Below are positions 1 to 8,320 of a stretch of 64,000 bases of DNA, in pieces; position 1 is the first letter of the stretch, and every line of letters begins with the position of its first letter. The notes beneath the pieces were generated by a model. It saw only the letters and a program-made list of their open reading frames with translations, ran no database searches and was not told the DNA's origin. The stretch spans positions 1-64,000 of the forward strand of contig NZ_SPQS01000011.1 in the NCBI RefSeq assembly GCF_004570865.1, in the 5' to 3' direction. This DNA comes from Bradyrhizobium frederickii. Its GTDB lineage: Bacteria; Pseudomonadota; Alphaproteobacteria; Rhizobiales; Xanthobacteraceae. The position numbers and the translations under genes are program-made.

Positions 1-174
1 ATGCCGATCATCGGCCTGTCCGCCTTGGTGTCGCCGGCGGCGATCGAGCGCGGCCGTCAGGCCGGCTTCCACGATTATGTCGCCAAGTTCGACCGTCCCG
101 GTCTGATCGCGGCGCTGAAGGAGCAGACCGCGGGCGCCGCCGGCGCCTCCGAGCTGAGCCGGGCGGCGGCGTAA
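1..174 (+). CDS. cheA: Chemotaxis histidine kinase CheA, C-terminal receiver domain (partial)
   Basis: An open frame enters from the left edge and stops at 172-174 after 58 codons. The visible residues are the end of a response-regulator receiver domain: a hydrophobic strand, a short helix, then Asp-Tyr-Val-Ala-Lys, where the Lys is the conserved one near the end of receivers, then an amphipathic helix and an Ala-rich tail. Because cheW starts 24 bases later and cheB and cheR follow, the best reading is the receiver domain that many alphaproteobacterial CheA proteins carry at their C-terminus. The kinase core is outside the window, so the CheA assignment rests on context. A free-standing response regulator is the alternative. 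Confidence 0.75.
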   Translation: MPIIGLSALVSPAAIERGRQAGFHDYVAKFDRPGLIAALKEQTAGAAGASELSRAAA

Positions 175-198
175 CCCAGGGGATCAGGAGATAGGCTT

Positions 199-672
199 AT
201 GGCCAGCAACAAGATGCAGTCCAGCGAAGGCGCCATGGTCGAATACGTCACCGCGATGATCGGCGGCCAGCTGTTCGGCCTGCCGATCTCCCGCGTCCAG
301 GACGTGTTCATGCCCGAACGCGTCACCCGCGTGCCCTTGTCCTCGCGCGAGATCGCCGGCGTGCTCAATCTGCGCGGCCGCATCGTCACCGTGGTCGACA
401 TGCGCGCCCGTCTCGGCCTGCCGCAGCCCGAGGACGGCAAGGTGCCGATGGCGGTCGGCGTCGATCTGCGCGGCGAATCCTACGGCCTTCTGATCGACCA
501 GATCGGCGAGGTGCTGCGCCTGCCCGAGGCCGGCATGGAAGAGAACCCCGTCAACCTCGATCCCCGCATGGCCAAGCTCGCCGGCGGCGTCCACCGCCTC
601 GACGGACAGCTCATGGTCGTGCTCGACGTCGATCGCGTCCTCGAGCTCGCGCCTGAGATGATGGCGGCCTGA
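199..672 (+). CDS. cheW: Chemotaxis coupling protein CheW
   Basis: This 157-residue protein is a single CheW domain, the adaptor that joins chemoreceptors to the kinase CheA at the cytoplasmic face of the membrane. The family signatures are visible: the N-terminal strand leading to Gly-Gln-Leu-Phe-Gly-Leu-Pro-Ile, and the Gly-Val-Leu-Asn-Leu-Arg-Gly motif near residues 55-61 followed by Val-Val-Asp-Met-Arg. The ATG at 199 has AGGAG about 8 bases upstream. It follows cheA and precedes cheY, cheB and cheR on the same strand, so it belongs to one chemotaxis operon. Length is normal for the family. Confidence 0.95.
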   Translation: MASNKMQSSEGAMVEYVTAMIGGQLFGLPISRVQDVFMPERVTRVPLSSREIAGVLNLRGRIVTVVDMRARLGLPQPEDGKVPMAVGVDLRGESYGLLIDQIGEVLRLPEAGMEENPVNLDPRMAKLAGGVHRLDGQLMVVLDVDRVLELAPEMMAA

Positions 673-743
673 TACCGCGGCCTCACCGCCGACGTGCCAG
701 TAATTGGAAGTGCCCCCCGCCGGGGGAGGAAGCAGAGGTTCAC

Positions 744-1109
744 ATGCGCACTTGTCTCGTCGTTGATGATTCTAGCGTCATCCGCAAGGTTGCGCGCCGC
801 ATCCTGGAGGGCCTCGACTTCCAGATTCTCGAAGCCGAGGACGGTGAGAAGGCGCTGGAAGCCTGCAAGCGCGGCTTGCCCGATGCGGTGCTGCTCGATT
901 GGAATATGCCCGTGATGGACGGTTACGAGTTCCTCGGCCATCTCAGGCGGATGCCCGGCGGCGACCAGCCCAAGGTGGTGTTCTGCACCACCGAGAACGA
1001 CGTCGCGCATATCGCGCGCGCGCTGCATGCCGGCGCCAACGAATACATCATGAAGCCGTTCGACAAGGATATCGTGACGGCGAAATTCCAGGAAGTCGGC
1101 CTTATCTGA
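744..1109 (+). CDS. cheY: Single-domain response regulator, CheY-like
   Basis: This 121-residue protein is one receiver domain with no output domain. The acidic pair follows the first strand (Val-Val-Asp-Asp-Ser), the likely phospho-acceptor Asp is in Val-Leu-Leu-Asp-Trp-Asn-Met-Pro near residue 53, and the conserved Lys is in Ile-Met-Lys-Pro-Phe near residue 102. It should be phosphorylated by the operon's CheA and either bind the flagellar switch or act as a phosphate sink; the sequence alone does not decide which. A purine-rich GGGGGAGGAAG stretch precedes the ATG. It lies between cheW and cheB. Confidence 0.93.
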   Translation: MRTCLVVDDSSVIRKVARRILEGLDFQILEAEDGEKALEACKRGLPDAVLLDWNMPVMDGYEFLGHLRRMPGGDQPKVVFCTTENDVAHIARALHAGANEYIMKPFDKDIVTAKFQEVGLI

Positions 1110-1184
1110 GCGATCGGCCGGAGGCCGACCGGATTCTTCGGCGCCTGTTTTCAACCGTCCCCTTTCAGTCTGAGTTGGTGAGTA

Positions 1185-2375
1185 ATGAGTGTGGCGTTCG
1201 CAGGGAATTCGGCAACGACGGCGTCACGCGAAGCAGGGCCGCTGCGGGTGATGATCGTCGACGACTCCGTCGTCATCCGCGGTCTGATCTCGCGCTGGGT
1301 CGGTGCCGAGCACGACATGGAGGTCGCGGCCTCGCTGCGGACCGGGCTCGAGGCGGTCAACCAGCTCGAACGCATCAACCCTGACGTCGCGGTGCTCGAC
1401 ATCGAAATGCCCGAGCTCGACGGCATCTCGGCGCTGCCGAAGCTGCTGGCGAAGAAGCGCGATCTGGTCATCATCATGGCCTCGACGCTGACCCGCCGCA
1501 ACGCGGAGATCAGCTTCAAGGCGCTGTCGCTCGGTGCGGCCGACTACATTCCGAAGCCGGAATCGACGCGCGAAGCGTCGGCCGCGGACATCTTTCATCA
1601 CGACCTGATCCAGAAGATCCGTCATCTCGGCGCGCGGCTGCGGCGCAAGTCCGCGGTTGCGAGTCCGCCGCTGGCACCCGCGAGCCCGGCTCCGGCCCCG
1701 CGCAGTCCCGTTGCGCGGCCCGTCGCGCCCGCTGCGACCGTGCAGGCCGCGCCGTCGGGATCGCCGGCGCTTCGCCCGTTCTCCAATCAGGCACCCAAGG
1801 TGCTGCTGATCGGCTCCTCGACCGGCGGCCCGCAGGCGCTGATGGCGCTCGTCGGCGAGCTCGGCCCGGTGATCGATCGCTTCCCGGTGCTGATCACCCA
1901 GCACATGCCGCCGACCTTCACGACCATCCTCGCCGAGCATCTGGCGCGGTCCAGCCGCCGGCCGGCAGCCGAGGCGGTCGACGGCGAGTCGGTGAGGCCG
2001 GGACGGATCTATCTTGCGCCCGGTGGCAAGCACATGCGCGTTGCACGCAACGGCGCGGACACCGTGATCGCACTCGACGACGGCCCCGCGGTCAATTTCT
2101 GCAAGCCCGCGGTCGACCCGCTCTTCATCTCCGCCATCGATATCTGGCACGGCAACATTCTCTCCGTGATCCTGACGGGCATGGGCTCGGACGGCATGCG
2201 CGGCGGCAAGGACATCGTTGCCGCCGGCGGCAACGTCATCGCGCAGGACGAAGCCTCCAGCGTGGTCTGGGGCATGCCGGGCGCGGCGGCCAATGCCGGC
2301 ATCTGCGCCGCCATCCTGCCGCTCAACCAGATCGGCGCCAAGGTCAACCGCCTGTTCGCGGGAGATCGCTCGTGA
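1185..2375 (+). CDS. cheB: Protein-glutamate methylesterase/deamidase CheB
   Basis: This 396-residue protein removes methyl groups from chemoreceptor glutamates for adaptation. Residues about 20-140 form a receiver with phospho-acceptor Asp in Val-Leu-Asp-Ile-Glu-Met-Pro. A Pro/Ala-rich linker spans about 155-195. The C-terminal methylesterase follows, with the active-site Ser in Gly-Ser-Ser-Thr-Gly-Gly, the His in Gln-His-Met-Pro-Pro, and the Asp in Gly-Met-Gly-Ser-Asp-Gly. The linker is longer than in enteric CheB. The stop overlaps the GTG start of cheR in GTGA, so the two adaptation enzymes are probably translationally coupled. Confidence 0.96.
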   Translation: MSVAFAGNSATTASREAGPLRVMIVDDSVVIRGLISRWVGAEHDMEVAASLRTGLEAVNQLERINPDVAVLDIEMPELDGISALPKLLAKKRDLVIIMASTLTRRNAEISFKALSLGAADYIPKPESTREASAADIFHHDLIQKIRHLGARLRRKSAVASPPLAPASPAPAPRSPVARPVAPAATVQAAPSGSPALRPFSNQAPKVLLIGSSTGGPQALMALVGELGPVIDRFPVLITQHMPPTFTTILAEHLARSSRRPAAEAVDGESVRPGRIYLAPGGKHMRVARNGADTVIALDDGPAVNFCKPAVDPLFISAIDIWHGNILSVILTGMGSDGMRGGKDIVAAGGNVIAQDEASSVVWGMPGAAANAGICAAILPLNQIGAKVNRLFAGDRS

Positions 2376-3244
2376 CGCCCACCGATTACGATTATCTGCG
2401 CAAGTTCCTGAAAGAGCGCTCCGGTCTCGATCTCTCGGCGGACAAGCAATATCTGGTCGAGAGCCGGCTCTTGCCGCTGGCGCGCAAGGCGAGCCTTCCC
2501 GGCATTCCCGATCTGGTGCTGAAGATCAGGAACGGCGACGGCCGGCTTGCGACCGACGTGGTCGAAGCCATGACGACCAACGAGACTTTCTTCTACCGCG
2601 ACAAGATCCCGTTCGATCACTTGCGCGACACCATCCTGCCGGGTCTGATCCAGGCGCGCGCGGCGCGCAGGTCCCTTCGCATCTGGTCGGCGGCGTCCTC
2701 GACCGGCCAGGAGCCCTATTCGATCGCGATGTGCGTGAAGGAGATGGGCGCGGCCCTCGCCGGCTGGCGCATCGAGATCGTCGCCACCGATCTGTCGCAG
2801 GAGGTGCTGGAGAAGTCGAAGGCCGGCGTCTACAGCCAGTTCGAAGTGCAGCGCGGCCTGCCGATCCAGCACCTGGTGAGGTACTTCACGCAAACCGGCG
2901 AGCTCTGGCAGCTCAATGCCGACATTCGCGCCATGGTGCAGTTCCGCCAGCTCAATCTGCTGCAGGACTTCTCTCATCTCGGCACGTTCGACGTGATCTT
3001 CTGTCGCAACGTGCTGATCTATTTCGACCAGGACACCAAGGCGGTGATCTTCGAGCGGATGGCGAAGTGCCTGGAGGCCGACGGCACGCTGCTGCTGGGG
3101 GCCGCCGAATCCGTCGTCGGCATCACCGACGCATTCCGTCCCATCGCGGACCGCCGCGGTCTCTACCAGCTCAATCCCGCCCGCTCCGGCCGCCCCATGG
3201 GTGGATTGATGCCGCAGCCGCTGAAGCTCGCCGCGGCGAAGTGA
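2372..3244 (+). CDS. cheR: Chemotaxis protein methyltransferase CheR
   Basis: This 290-residue SAM-dependent enzyme methylates glutamates on chemoreceptors, opposing CheB. It has the N-terminal helical CheR domain, the Asn-Glu-Thr-Phe-Phe-Tyr-Arg motif near residue 70, a SAM-binding segment (Ile-Trp-Ser-Ala-Ala-Ser-Ser-Thr-Gly-Gln-Glu-Pro-Tyr-Ser) and Phe-Cys-Arg-Asn-Val-Leu-Ile-Tyr-Phe near residue 213. The start is GTG and overlaps the cheB stop by four bases. No pentapeptide-tethering extension is evident. It is the last gene of the che operon here; a dispersed repeat follows. Confidence 0.96.
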   Translation: MTPTDYDYLRKFLKERSGLDLSADKQYLVESRLLPLARKASLPGIPDLVLKIRNGDGRLATDVVEAMTTNETFFYRDKIPFDHLRDTILPGLIQARAARRSLRIWSAASSTGQEPYSIAMCVKEMGAALAGWRIEIVATDLSQEVLEKSKAGVYSQFEVQRGLPIQHLVRYFTQTGELWQLNADIRAMVQFRQLNLLQDFSHLGTFDVIFCRNVLIYFDQDTKAVIFERMAKCLEADGTLLLGAAESVVGITDAFRPIADRRGLYQLNPARSGRPMGGLMPQPLKLAAAK

Positions 3245-3253
3245 TTTGCTTCT

Positions 3254-3420
3254 CGTCATTCCGGGGCCGCGCGTAAGCGCGGAGCCCGGAATTCAAAAGC
3301 ACAGGCCATCGTAGCAGGCAGGTGGTTAGACGCGGGGCCATTCGATCTGCCTGTGGTTATGGATTCTCTGATGCGCAATTGCGCATCATAGCTCGCGACT
3401 TTGTCGCGCGCCGGAATGAC
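3254..3420. repeat. Dispersed palindromic repeat, family B copy 1
   Basis: The element starts CGTCATTCCGGGG and ends CCGGAATGAC, so its ends are inverted repeats. An internal perfect palindrome GATGCGCAATTGCGCATC lies in its second half. The same outer arms recur at 17483-17588. It sits between the convergent cheR and ATP-grasp genes. No coding sequence is supported in it. Confidence 0.8.
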
Positions 3421-3426
3421 AAGCCC

Positions 3427-4587
3427 TCACAAGATCGCATGCGGCAGAAACCGCGAGCGGTTGCCCGTGATCGGGCTCTCGTCCTCGCGGATCGACAATC
3501 CGCACGGCTCGTGGTTCACCAGCCAGCTTCCCACCACCGGATAAAAGCCCGAGAAATTCGGCAGCGGTGCCAGGGCCTGCCGCACGAAACCTTCGGCGCC
3601 GTAAGGGCCCGCCTGCTCCTCGAGCGGCATCCCGCCGGACACCAGCGTGACGTTGGCGCCTTCGCGCGACAGCAGCGGCTTGCGCACATAGGACGTGCCG
3701 AGTTCGGCGGCGCGCGGATCGTCCTCGAAGAACGCCGGCAGCAGATTGGGATGGTTCGGAAACATCTCCCAGAGCAGCGGCAAAATGCCCTTGTTGGAGA
3801 GCACCGCCTTCCACGGCGGCTCGATCCAGCGCGTCGGCGCGTCCTTCAGCTTGGCGCCGAAGGCGTCGTGGAACATCCACTCCCAGGGATAGAGCTTGAA
3901 GGCGAGCGCGATGTCGTTCTCGTCGAGATCGACGAAGCCGCCGTCCTCATCGCGCCAGCCGATCTCCTCGATGTCGAGCAGCCTGGTCGAGAGCCCGGCC
4001 TGGCGTGCGGTGTCCTCGAGATAAGCGAGCGTACCGGCGTCCTCCGCGTTGCCGGTGATGCCGGTGAGATGGACATCGCGCCCGCCGGCAATCTCCTTCC
4101 ATGCCGCGATCAATCGCTCATGGATGGAATTGAACTGATCGGCACGCGAGGGGATGACGCGGCGTTCGATCGCCTGTTCGAGCCAGGTCCATTGAAACAC
4201 CGCGGCCTCGAAGATCGAGGTCGGCGTGTCCGCGTTGTATTCGAGCAGCTTTGCCGGACCTTTGCCGTCGAATTTGAGATCGAGGCGGCCATAGAGGCTG
4301 CGATCGTCGCGCTGCCAGCTTTCGGCGATCAGGCTCCAGAACGCTTCCGGTATCTTCAAGCGCCGCAAACAGCGCTCGTCGCCGATGACACGTCCGGCAA
4401 GCTCGAGGCACATCGCGTCGATCTCGCCGGTCGGCGTCTCGATGCCGCGCTCGATCTCGTCGAGCGTGAAGCCGTAATAGGCGCGCTCGTCCCAATAGCG
4501 TTCGCCGTCGATGGTGTGGAAGACGAAGCCGCAATGCGCTGCGGTCTCTCGCCAGTCGTCGCGCTCGAGACAGGTGATGCGCTGCAT
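3427..4587 (-). CDS. Glutathionylspermidine synthase family ATP-grasp protein (YjfC/YgiC-like)
   Basis: This 386-residue protein matches the C-terminal synthetase domain of glutathionylspermidine synthases. Recognisable features are the N-terminal Cys-Leu-Glu-Arg-Asp-Asp-Trp segment, Leu-Leu-Glu-Tyr-Asn-Ala-Asp-Thr-Pro-Thr-Ser near residue 115 (the ATP/substrate loop of the family), and the C-terminal Tyr-Val-Arg-Lys-Pro-Leu-Leu-Ser-Arg-Glu-Gly-Ala-Asn. It lacks the amidase half of the bifunctional enzyme, like E. coli YjfC and YgiC, whose substrate is not settled. It is the last gene of a minus-strand set with the serine-rich protein (3-bp gap) and the DUF350 protein. Amide-ligase chemistry is the family inference; the actual substrate cannot be read. 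Confidence 0.85.
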   Translation of the reverse strand: MQRITCLERDDWRETAAHCGFVFHTIDGERYWDERAYYGFTLDEIERGIETPTGEIDAMCLELAGRVIGDERCLRRLKIPEAFWSLIAESWQRDDRSLYGRLDLKFDGKGPAKLLEYNADTPTSIFEAAVFQWTWLEQAIERRVIPSRADQFNSIHERLIAAWKEIAGGRDVHLTGITGNAEDAGTLAYLEDTARQAGLSTRLLDIEEIGWRDEDGGFVDLDENDIALAFKLYPWEWMFHDAFGAKLKDAPTRWIEPPWKAVLSNKGILPLLWEMFPNHPNLLPAFFEDDPRAAELGTSYVRKPLLSREGANVTLVSGGMPLEEQAGPYGAEGFVRQALAPLPNFSGFYPVVGSWLVNHEPCGLSIREDESPITGNRSRFLPHAIL

Positions 4588-4590
4588 GGA

Positions 4591-4983
4591 TCAGCCGCCG
4601 CCCGAGAAGCCGTGGCCGAACGAGCCGAAGCCGCCGCGGCTCACGCTGCTGTGGCCGGAATCGGATGACGTTGCCGACGATGAATGGGACGACGAATCGC
4701 TGCTGAAGAAGCTCGATCGCGACGACCAGCGCGAGCTGCTGCCACTGCTCGACGAAGAACTGCCGCTGCTGGTGCAGGTGGTGGTGGCCTGTCCCGGCAC
4801 GGCGCCGGGCGTGGGCTCGCAGGTCTGCCGCGGCATCAAGGTGTAGGCAGTGGTGCCGACCGCGAGGGTGCCCATCACCAGCAGCGCGACATGACCGGAG
4901 CGCTTCACCGGCGGACGCGGAGGCGGTTTCTCGGCCACCGGCCGGCGCTTGCCGAATTCCTTCTTGGAGGGTTTGTCCGCCAT
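4591..4983 (-). CDS. Serine-rich membrane-anchored protein, YjfM/YgiB (DUF1190)-like
   Basis: This 130-residue protein has a basic Pro-rich N-terminus, one predicted membrane segment at about residues 30-48, then a low-complexity Ser-rich stretch (about 70-112) and a Gly-rich end, Val-Ser-Arg-Gly-Gly-Phe-Gly. The plan (one membrane anchor, Ser-rich body, Ser-Arg-Gly-Gly-aromatic-Gly end) resembles the C-terminal part of E. coli YjfM as I recall it, and the gene order DUF350, this gene, ATP-grasp matches yjfL-yjfM-yjfC. The protein is shorter than YjfM. Function is unknown. It is probably cotranscribed with both neighbours (1-bp and 3-bp gaps). Confidence 0.7.
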   Translation of the reverse strand: MADKPSKKEFGKRRPVAEKPPPRPPVKRSGHVALLVMGTLAVGTTAYTLMPRQTCEPTPGAVPGQATTTCTSSGSSSSSSGSSSRWSSRSSFFSSDSSSHSSSATSSDSGHSSVSRGGFGSFGHGFSGGG

Positions 4984-4984
4984 C

Positions 4985-5389
4985 TCAATAGATCATGCTG
5001 GCAGCGTTGAGGAGGCCGGCCGCAAGCGAGGACAGGCCGAGCCAGATCGCGGGCGCAAGCTCGCCGTCGGCGATCCGGGCGGACAGGTTCGGCACCGGCA
5101 CCCTTACGAGAAAGAACACGATGACCTGCACGATCAGCGCGATGGTCGCCCAGATCAGGCAGTCCAGCACATTGGCCGAATGCGCGATGGCGCTGACCAG
5201 CGGCGCCACGAAACCGAGCAGGCTGAGGCCGAGCGCGATCGCGGCGGCCGGCTCGTTGTCGCGGATCAGCTGGAACTCGTTGTGCGCCGTGATGCGGGTG
5301 TAGACGAACAAATACGCCACGATCGCGATCAGCCCGGTGCAGAAATAGACCAGGAAGGCGGGCAGGCCGGCCAGTGATTGCAGGATCAT
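4985..5389 (-). CDS. DUF350 (YjfL/UPF0719-like) inner-membrane protein
   Basis: The protein of about 134 residues has four hydrophobic segments, as expected for DUF350 proteins, in two similar halves: each half has a helix pair with a small-residue-rich second helix. I chose the ATG at 5389 rather than the in-frame one at 5443, because GGGGGA lies just upstream and the protein then starts at the first hydrophobic segment. It is the first gene of the minus-strand trio. The family role is not established; conserved linkage with an ATP-grasp ligase suggests a membrane partner of that enzyme, which is inference. Confidence 0.8.
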   Translation of the reverse strand: MILQSLAGLPAFLVYFCTGLIAIVAYLFVYTRITAHNEFQLIRDNEPAAAIALGLSLLGFVAPLVSAIAHSANVLDCLIWATIALIVQVIVFFLVRVPVPNLSARIADGELAPAIWLGLSSLAAGLLNAASMIY

Positions 5390-5480
5390 CGTTCCCCCAT
5401 CGTGCAGCGACCATTCGTCGGCCGGGGAAGGATAGCGGTTCAAATGTTAAGAGCTGTAGCTGTAGCCGCGCCGGCGGTGT

Positions 5481-5625
5481 ACCTCTCCCGCTTGCGGGGG
5501 AGGTCGGCGCGTTCCGGGCGATGCGAAGCATCGTCCCGCGCCGGGTGGGGGTTCTCTCCACGCAGGGATTGTCCCGATGTGGAGAAACCCTCTCCCCGAC
5601 CCTCTCCCGCAAGCGGGAGAGGGAG
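5481..5625. repeat. Dispersed repeat, family A copy 1
   Basis: The element is bounded by inverted copies of ACCTCTCCCGC/GCGGGAGAGG, each preceding or following a TTGCGG/CCGCAA turn, with an internal GATGCGAAGCATC palindrome. Very similar full-length copies occur at 8881-9066 and 45194-45337. It separates the DUF350 operon from ctrA. The element is non-coding. Confidence 0.9.
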
Positions 5626-5640
5626 AAATCGGGCCCCCCC

Positions 5641-5674
5641 CCAAAAAACAAAACCCCGCCATTTGCGGCGGGGT
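5641..5674 (-). terminator. Rho-independent terminator of ctrA
   Basis: Read on the minus strand, ACCCCGCC pairs with GGCGGGGT around a six-base loop and is followed by TTTTGTTTTTT. The stem occupies 5653-5674 and the T-tract about 5643-5652, roughly 50 bases after the ctrA stop. It has the full hallmark of an intrinsic terminator. Confidence 0.9.
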
Positions 5675-5721
5675 CCAGGCTGGGAGGAGCGAGCCTGTGG
5701 GCTCGCGACGTAAACCCAGGA

Positions 5722-6423
<702 letters not shown>

Positions 6424-6845
6424 GCCAGTTCCCCATAGTCGCCGCTCCTGGGCGTCAGGTCGGCCGCATTCGCGGCACTCAACAAAACGCCTTTGAACAA
6501 CTGATTCGGATCCTGACAACAGATGGTTAACAAATCCTGATTCTGGAACGCAAGTCCCTCGGGTGCAATTTTTGTCGAATCGCCCTAAGGTCTTGCGGTG
6601 AAGCAGTTTTCGTCACCCAGCTCCGTTCAAGTTCCACTTTAAGAGACGGGCCTAACCGACTCCCGCGACTCAGCCTTCTTCTGAAGGGGAGTCACGCTCA
6701 GTCACAAAGACAGTGACGCAATGATTAATGATGCGGGTAAACACGAAGTTAAGCGCCGTTCAGAAATATGGCGAAACTTAAGGTTTCCTCCGTGATGTCC
6801 CGGAGATCGCTCGGGCGATCCGGGATTCCCGAAGGCGACCACGCT
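6424..6845. promoter_or_regulatory. ctrA/fliI divergent control region with GANTC cluster and TTAA half-sites
   Basis: This 420-base gap holds seven GANTC sites (6503, 6539, 6577, 6658, 6667, 6689, 6824), the methylation target of CcrM. TTAA half-sites lie at 6527, 6639, 6725, 6749 and 6778. TAAA-N7-TTAA at 6738-6752 is a one-mismatch version of the CtrA box TTAA-N7-TTAA and is about 120 bases before fliI. The arrangement fits methylation- and CtrA-dependent transcription in both directions. Promoter elements themselves were not resolved. Confidence 0.7.
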
Positions 6846-6877
6846 ATGAAGGCCCTCATATGAAGGCTCCCCGATGA
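6846..6877 (+). promoter_or_regulatory. Tandem-start leader of fliI (two five-codon mini-ORFs)
   Basis: ATGAAGGC occurs at 6846, 6860 and 6874, exactly 14 bases apart and in three different frames. The first ATG opens a five-codon frame whose TGA (6861-6863) overlaps the second ATG in ATGA. The second opens another five-codon frame whose TGA (6875-6877) overlaps the third ATG, which is fliI. GAAGG in each unit is seven bases before the next ATG, and another GAAGG (6831-6835) precedes the first. This could be stepwise translational coupling or simply a repeat that supplies the ribosome-binding site. Confidence 0.55.
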
Positions 6878-8199
6878 AGGCTCTTGCCGAACAGATCGGC
6901 GACATCGACGGCATCAATATCTATGGCCGTGTGGTCGGCGTCCGCGGCCTGATGGTCGAAGTGGCCGGTCCTATTCACGCCATGTCGGTCGGCGCGCGGC
7001 TGGTGATCGAGACCGGGGTCAACCGTTCGATTCCTTGCGAGGTAATCGGCTTCTCCGGCAACAATGCTGTCGTGATGCCGTTCGCCGGCCTCGACGGCGT
7101 GCGCCGCGGCTGCAAGGCCGTCATCGCCAATGCCGCCAATCTGGTGCGACCCTCGCCGGCCTGGCTCGGCCGCGTCGTCAACGCGCTGGGCGAGCCGATC
7201 GACGGCAAGGGACCGCTGCCGCAAGGCGCCTCGCCGATGCCGTTCCGCAATACGCCGCCGCCGGCGCATTCGCGCAAGCGCGTCGGCGCGCCGCTCGATC
7301 TCGGCGTGCGTGCGATGAACACCTTCCTCACCTGCTGCCGCGGCCAGCGCATGGGCATCTTCGCAGGCTCCGGCGTCGGCAAGTCGGTGCTGCTGTCGAT
7401 GCTCGCGCGCAACGTCGACGCCGATGTCAGCGTCATCGGGCTGATCGGCGAGCGCGGCCGCGAGGTGCAGGAATTCTTGCAGGACGACCTCGGCGAGGAG
7501 GGCCTGGCGCGCTCCGTCGTGGTGGTCGCGACCTCCGACGAGCCGGCGCTGATGCGGCGCCAGGCGGCGTATCTGACGCTCGCGGTCGCCGAATATTTTC
7601 GCGACGAGGACAAGGACGTGCTGTGCCTGATGGATTCGGTGACGCGCTTTGCCATGGCCCAGCGCGAAATCGGCCTGTCCGCCGGCGAGCCGCCGACGGC
7701 CAAGGGCTATACGCCGACCGTCTTCACCGAGCTGCCGAAGCTGCTGGAGCGCGCCGGCCCGGGCCTCGGGGAGGGCGCCATCACCGCGATCTTCACGGTG
7801 CTGGTCGACGGCGACGACCATAACGAGCCGATCGCGGACGCCGTGCGCGGCATCCTGGACGGCCACATCGTGATGCAGCGCTCGATCGCCGAGCGCGGCC
7901 GCTATCCCGCGATTAACATCCTCAAGTCCGTCTCCCGGACCATGCCGAAATCGGCCGATCCGCAATTCTGGCCCGTCATCCAGCGGGCGCGCCAGGTAAT
8001 GGCGACCTATGCCGACATGGAGGAATTGATCCGGCTCGGCGCCTACCGGGCCGGCTCCAGCCCGGAAGTCGACGAGGCGATCCGCCTGCACGAGCCGCTG
8101 GAGGCCTTCCTGCGCCAGCGCAAGGACGAAAATGCATCGCTTGCGGACGGCTACCGCCAGTTGGCGCAAATCCTCGGTAATTTGGAAACGGAACGCTAA
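6874..8199 (+). CDS. fliI: Flagellar export ATPase FliI
   Basis: This 441-residue protein is the ATPase of the flagellar type III export apparatus, related to the F1 beta subunit. The N-terminal beta-barrel is followed by the catalytic domain with Walker A Gly-Ser-Gly-Val-Gly-Lys-Ser near residue 167, Walker B Leu-Cys-Leu-Met-Asp-Ser near residue 250, and the conserved Gly-Glu-Pro-Pro-Thr-Ala-Lys-Gly-Tyr-Thr-Pro. The start at 6874 has GAAGG seven bases upstream inside the tandem leader. fliJ follows 121 bases later. A CtrA-like box upstream suggests cell-cycle control. Confidence 0.96.
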   Translation: MKALAEQIGDIDGINIYGRVVGVRGLMVEVAGPIHAMSVGARLVIETGVNRSIPCEVIGFSGNNAVVMPFAGLDGVRRGCKAVIANAANLVRPSPAWLGRVVNALGEPIDGKGPLPQGASPMPFRNTPPPAHSRKRVGAPLDLGVRAMNTFLTCCRGQRMGIFAGSGVGKSVLLSMLARNVDADVSVIGLIGERGREVQEFLQDDLGEEGLARSVVVVATSDEPALMRRQAAYLTLAVAEYFRDEDKDVLCLMDSVTRFAMAQREIGLSAGEPPTAKGYTPTVFTELPKLLERAGPGLGEGAITAIFTVLVDGDDHNEPIADAVRGILDGHIVMQRSIAERGRYPAINILKSVSRTMPKSADPQFWPVIQRARQVMATYADMEELIRLGAYRAGSSPEVDEAIRLHEPLEAFLRQRKDENASLADGYRQLAQILGNLETER

Positions 8200-8320
8200 C
8201 TTTGTCCGGTCATCATCCGATCCCACAGAGTAGCAGAGCCGGTCTGGGCCTCCATTGGGCCCGTGGGGTGACCGGTATCGTCCCACGTGCAGCGGGGGGA
8301 CTTCTGGGGAGTACGAGTCG

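Noticed and set aside
480..1154. Minus-strand open frame of 224 codons across cheW and cheY
   Set aside because: It is the complement of two well-supported genes, with Arg/Pro/Ala-rich composition and no domain.
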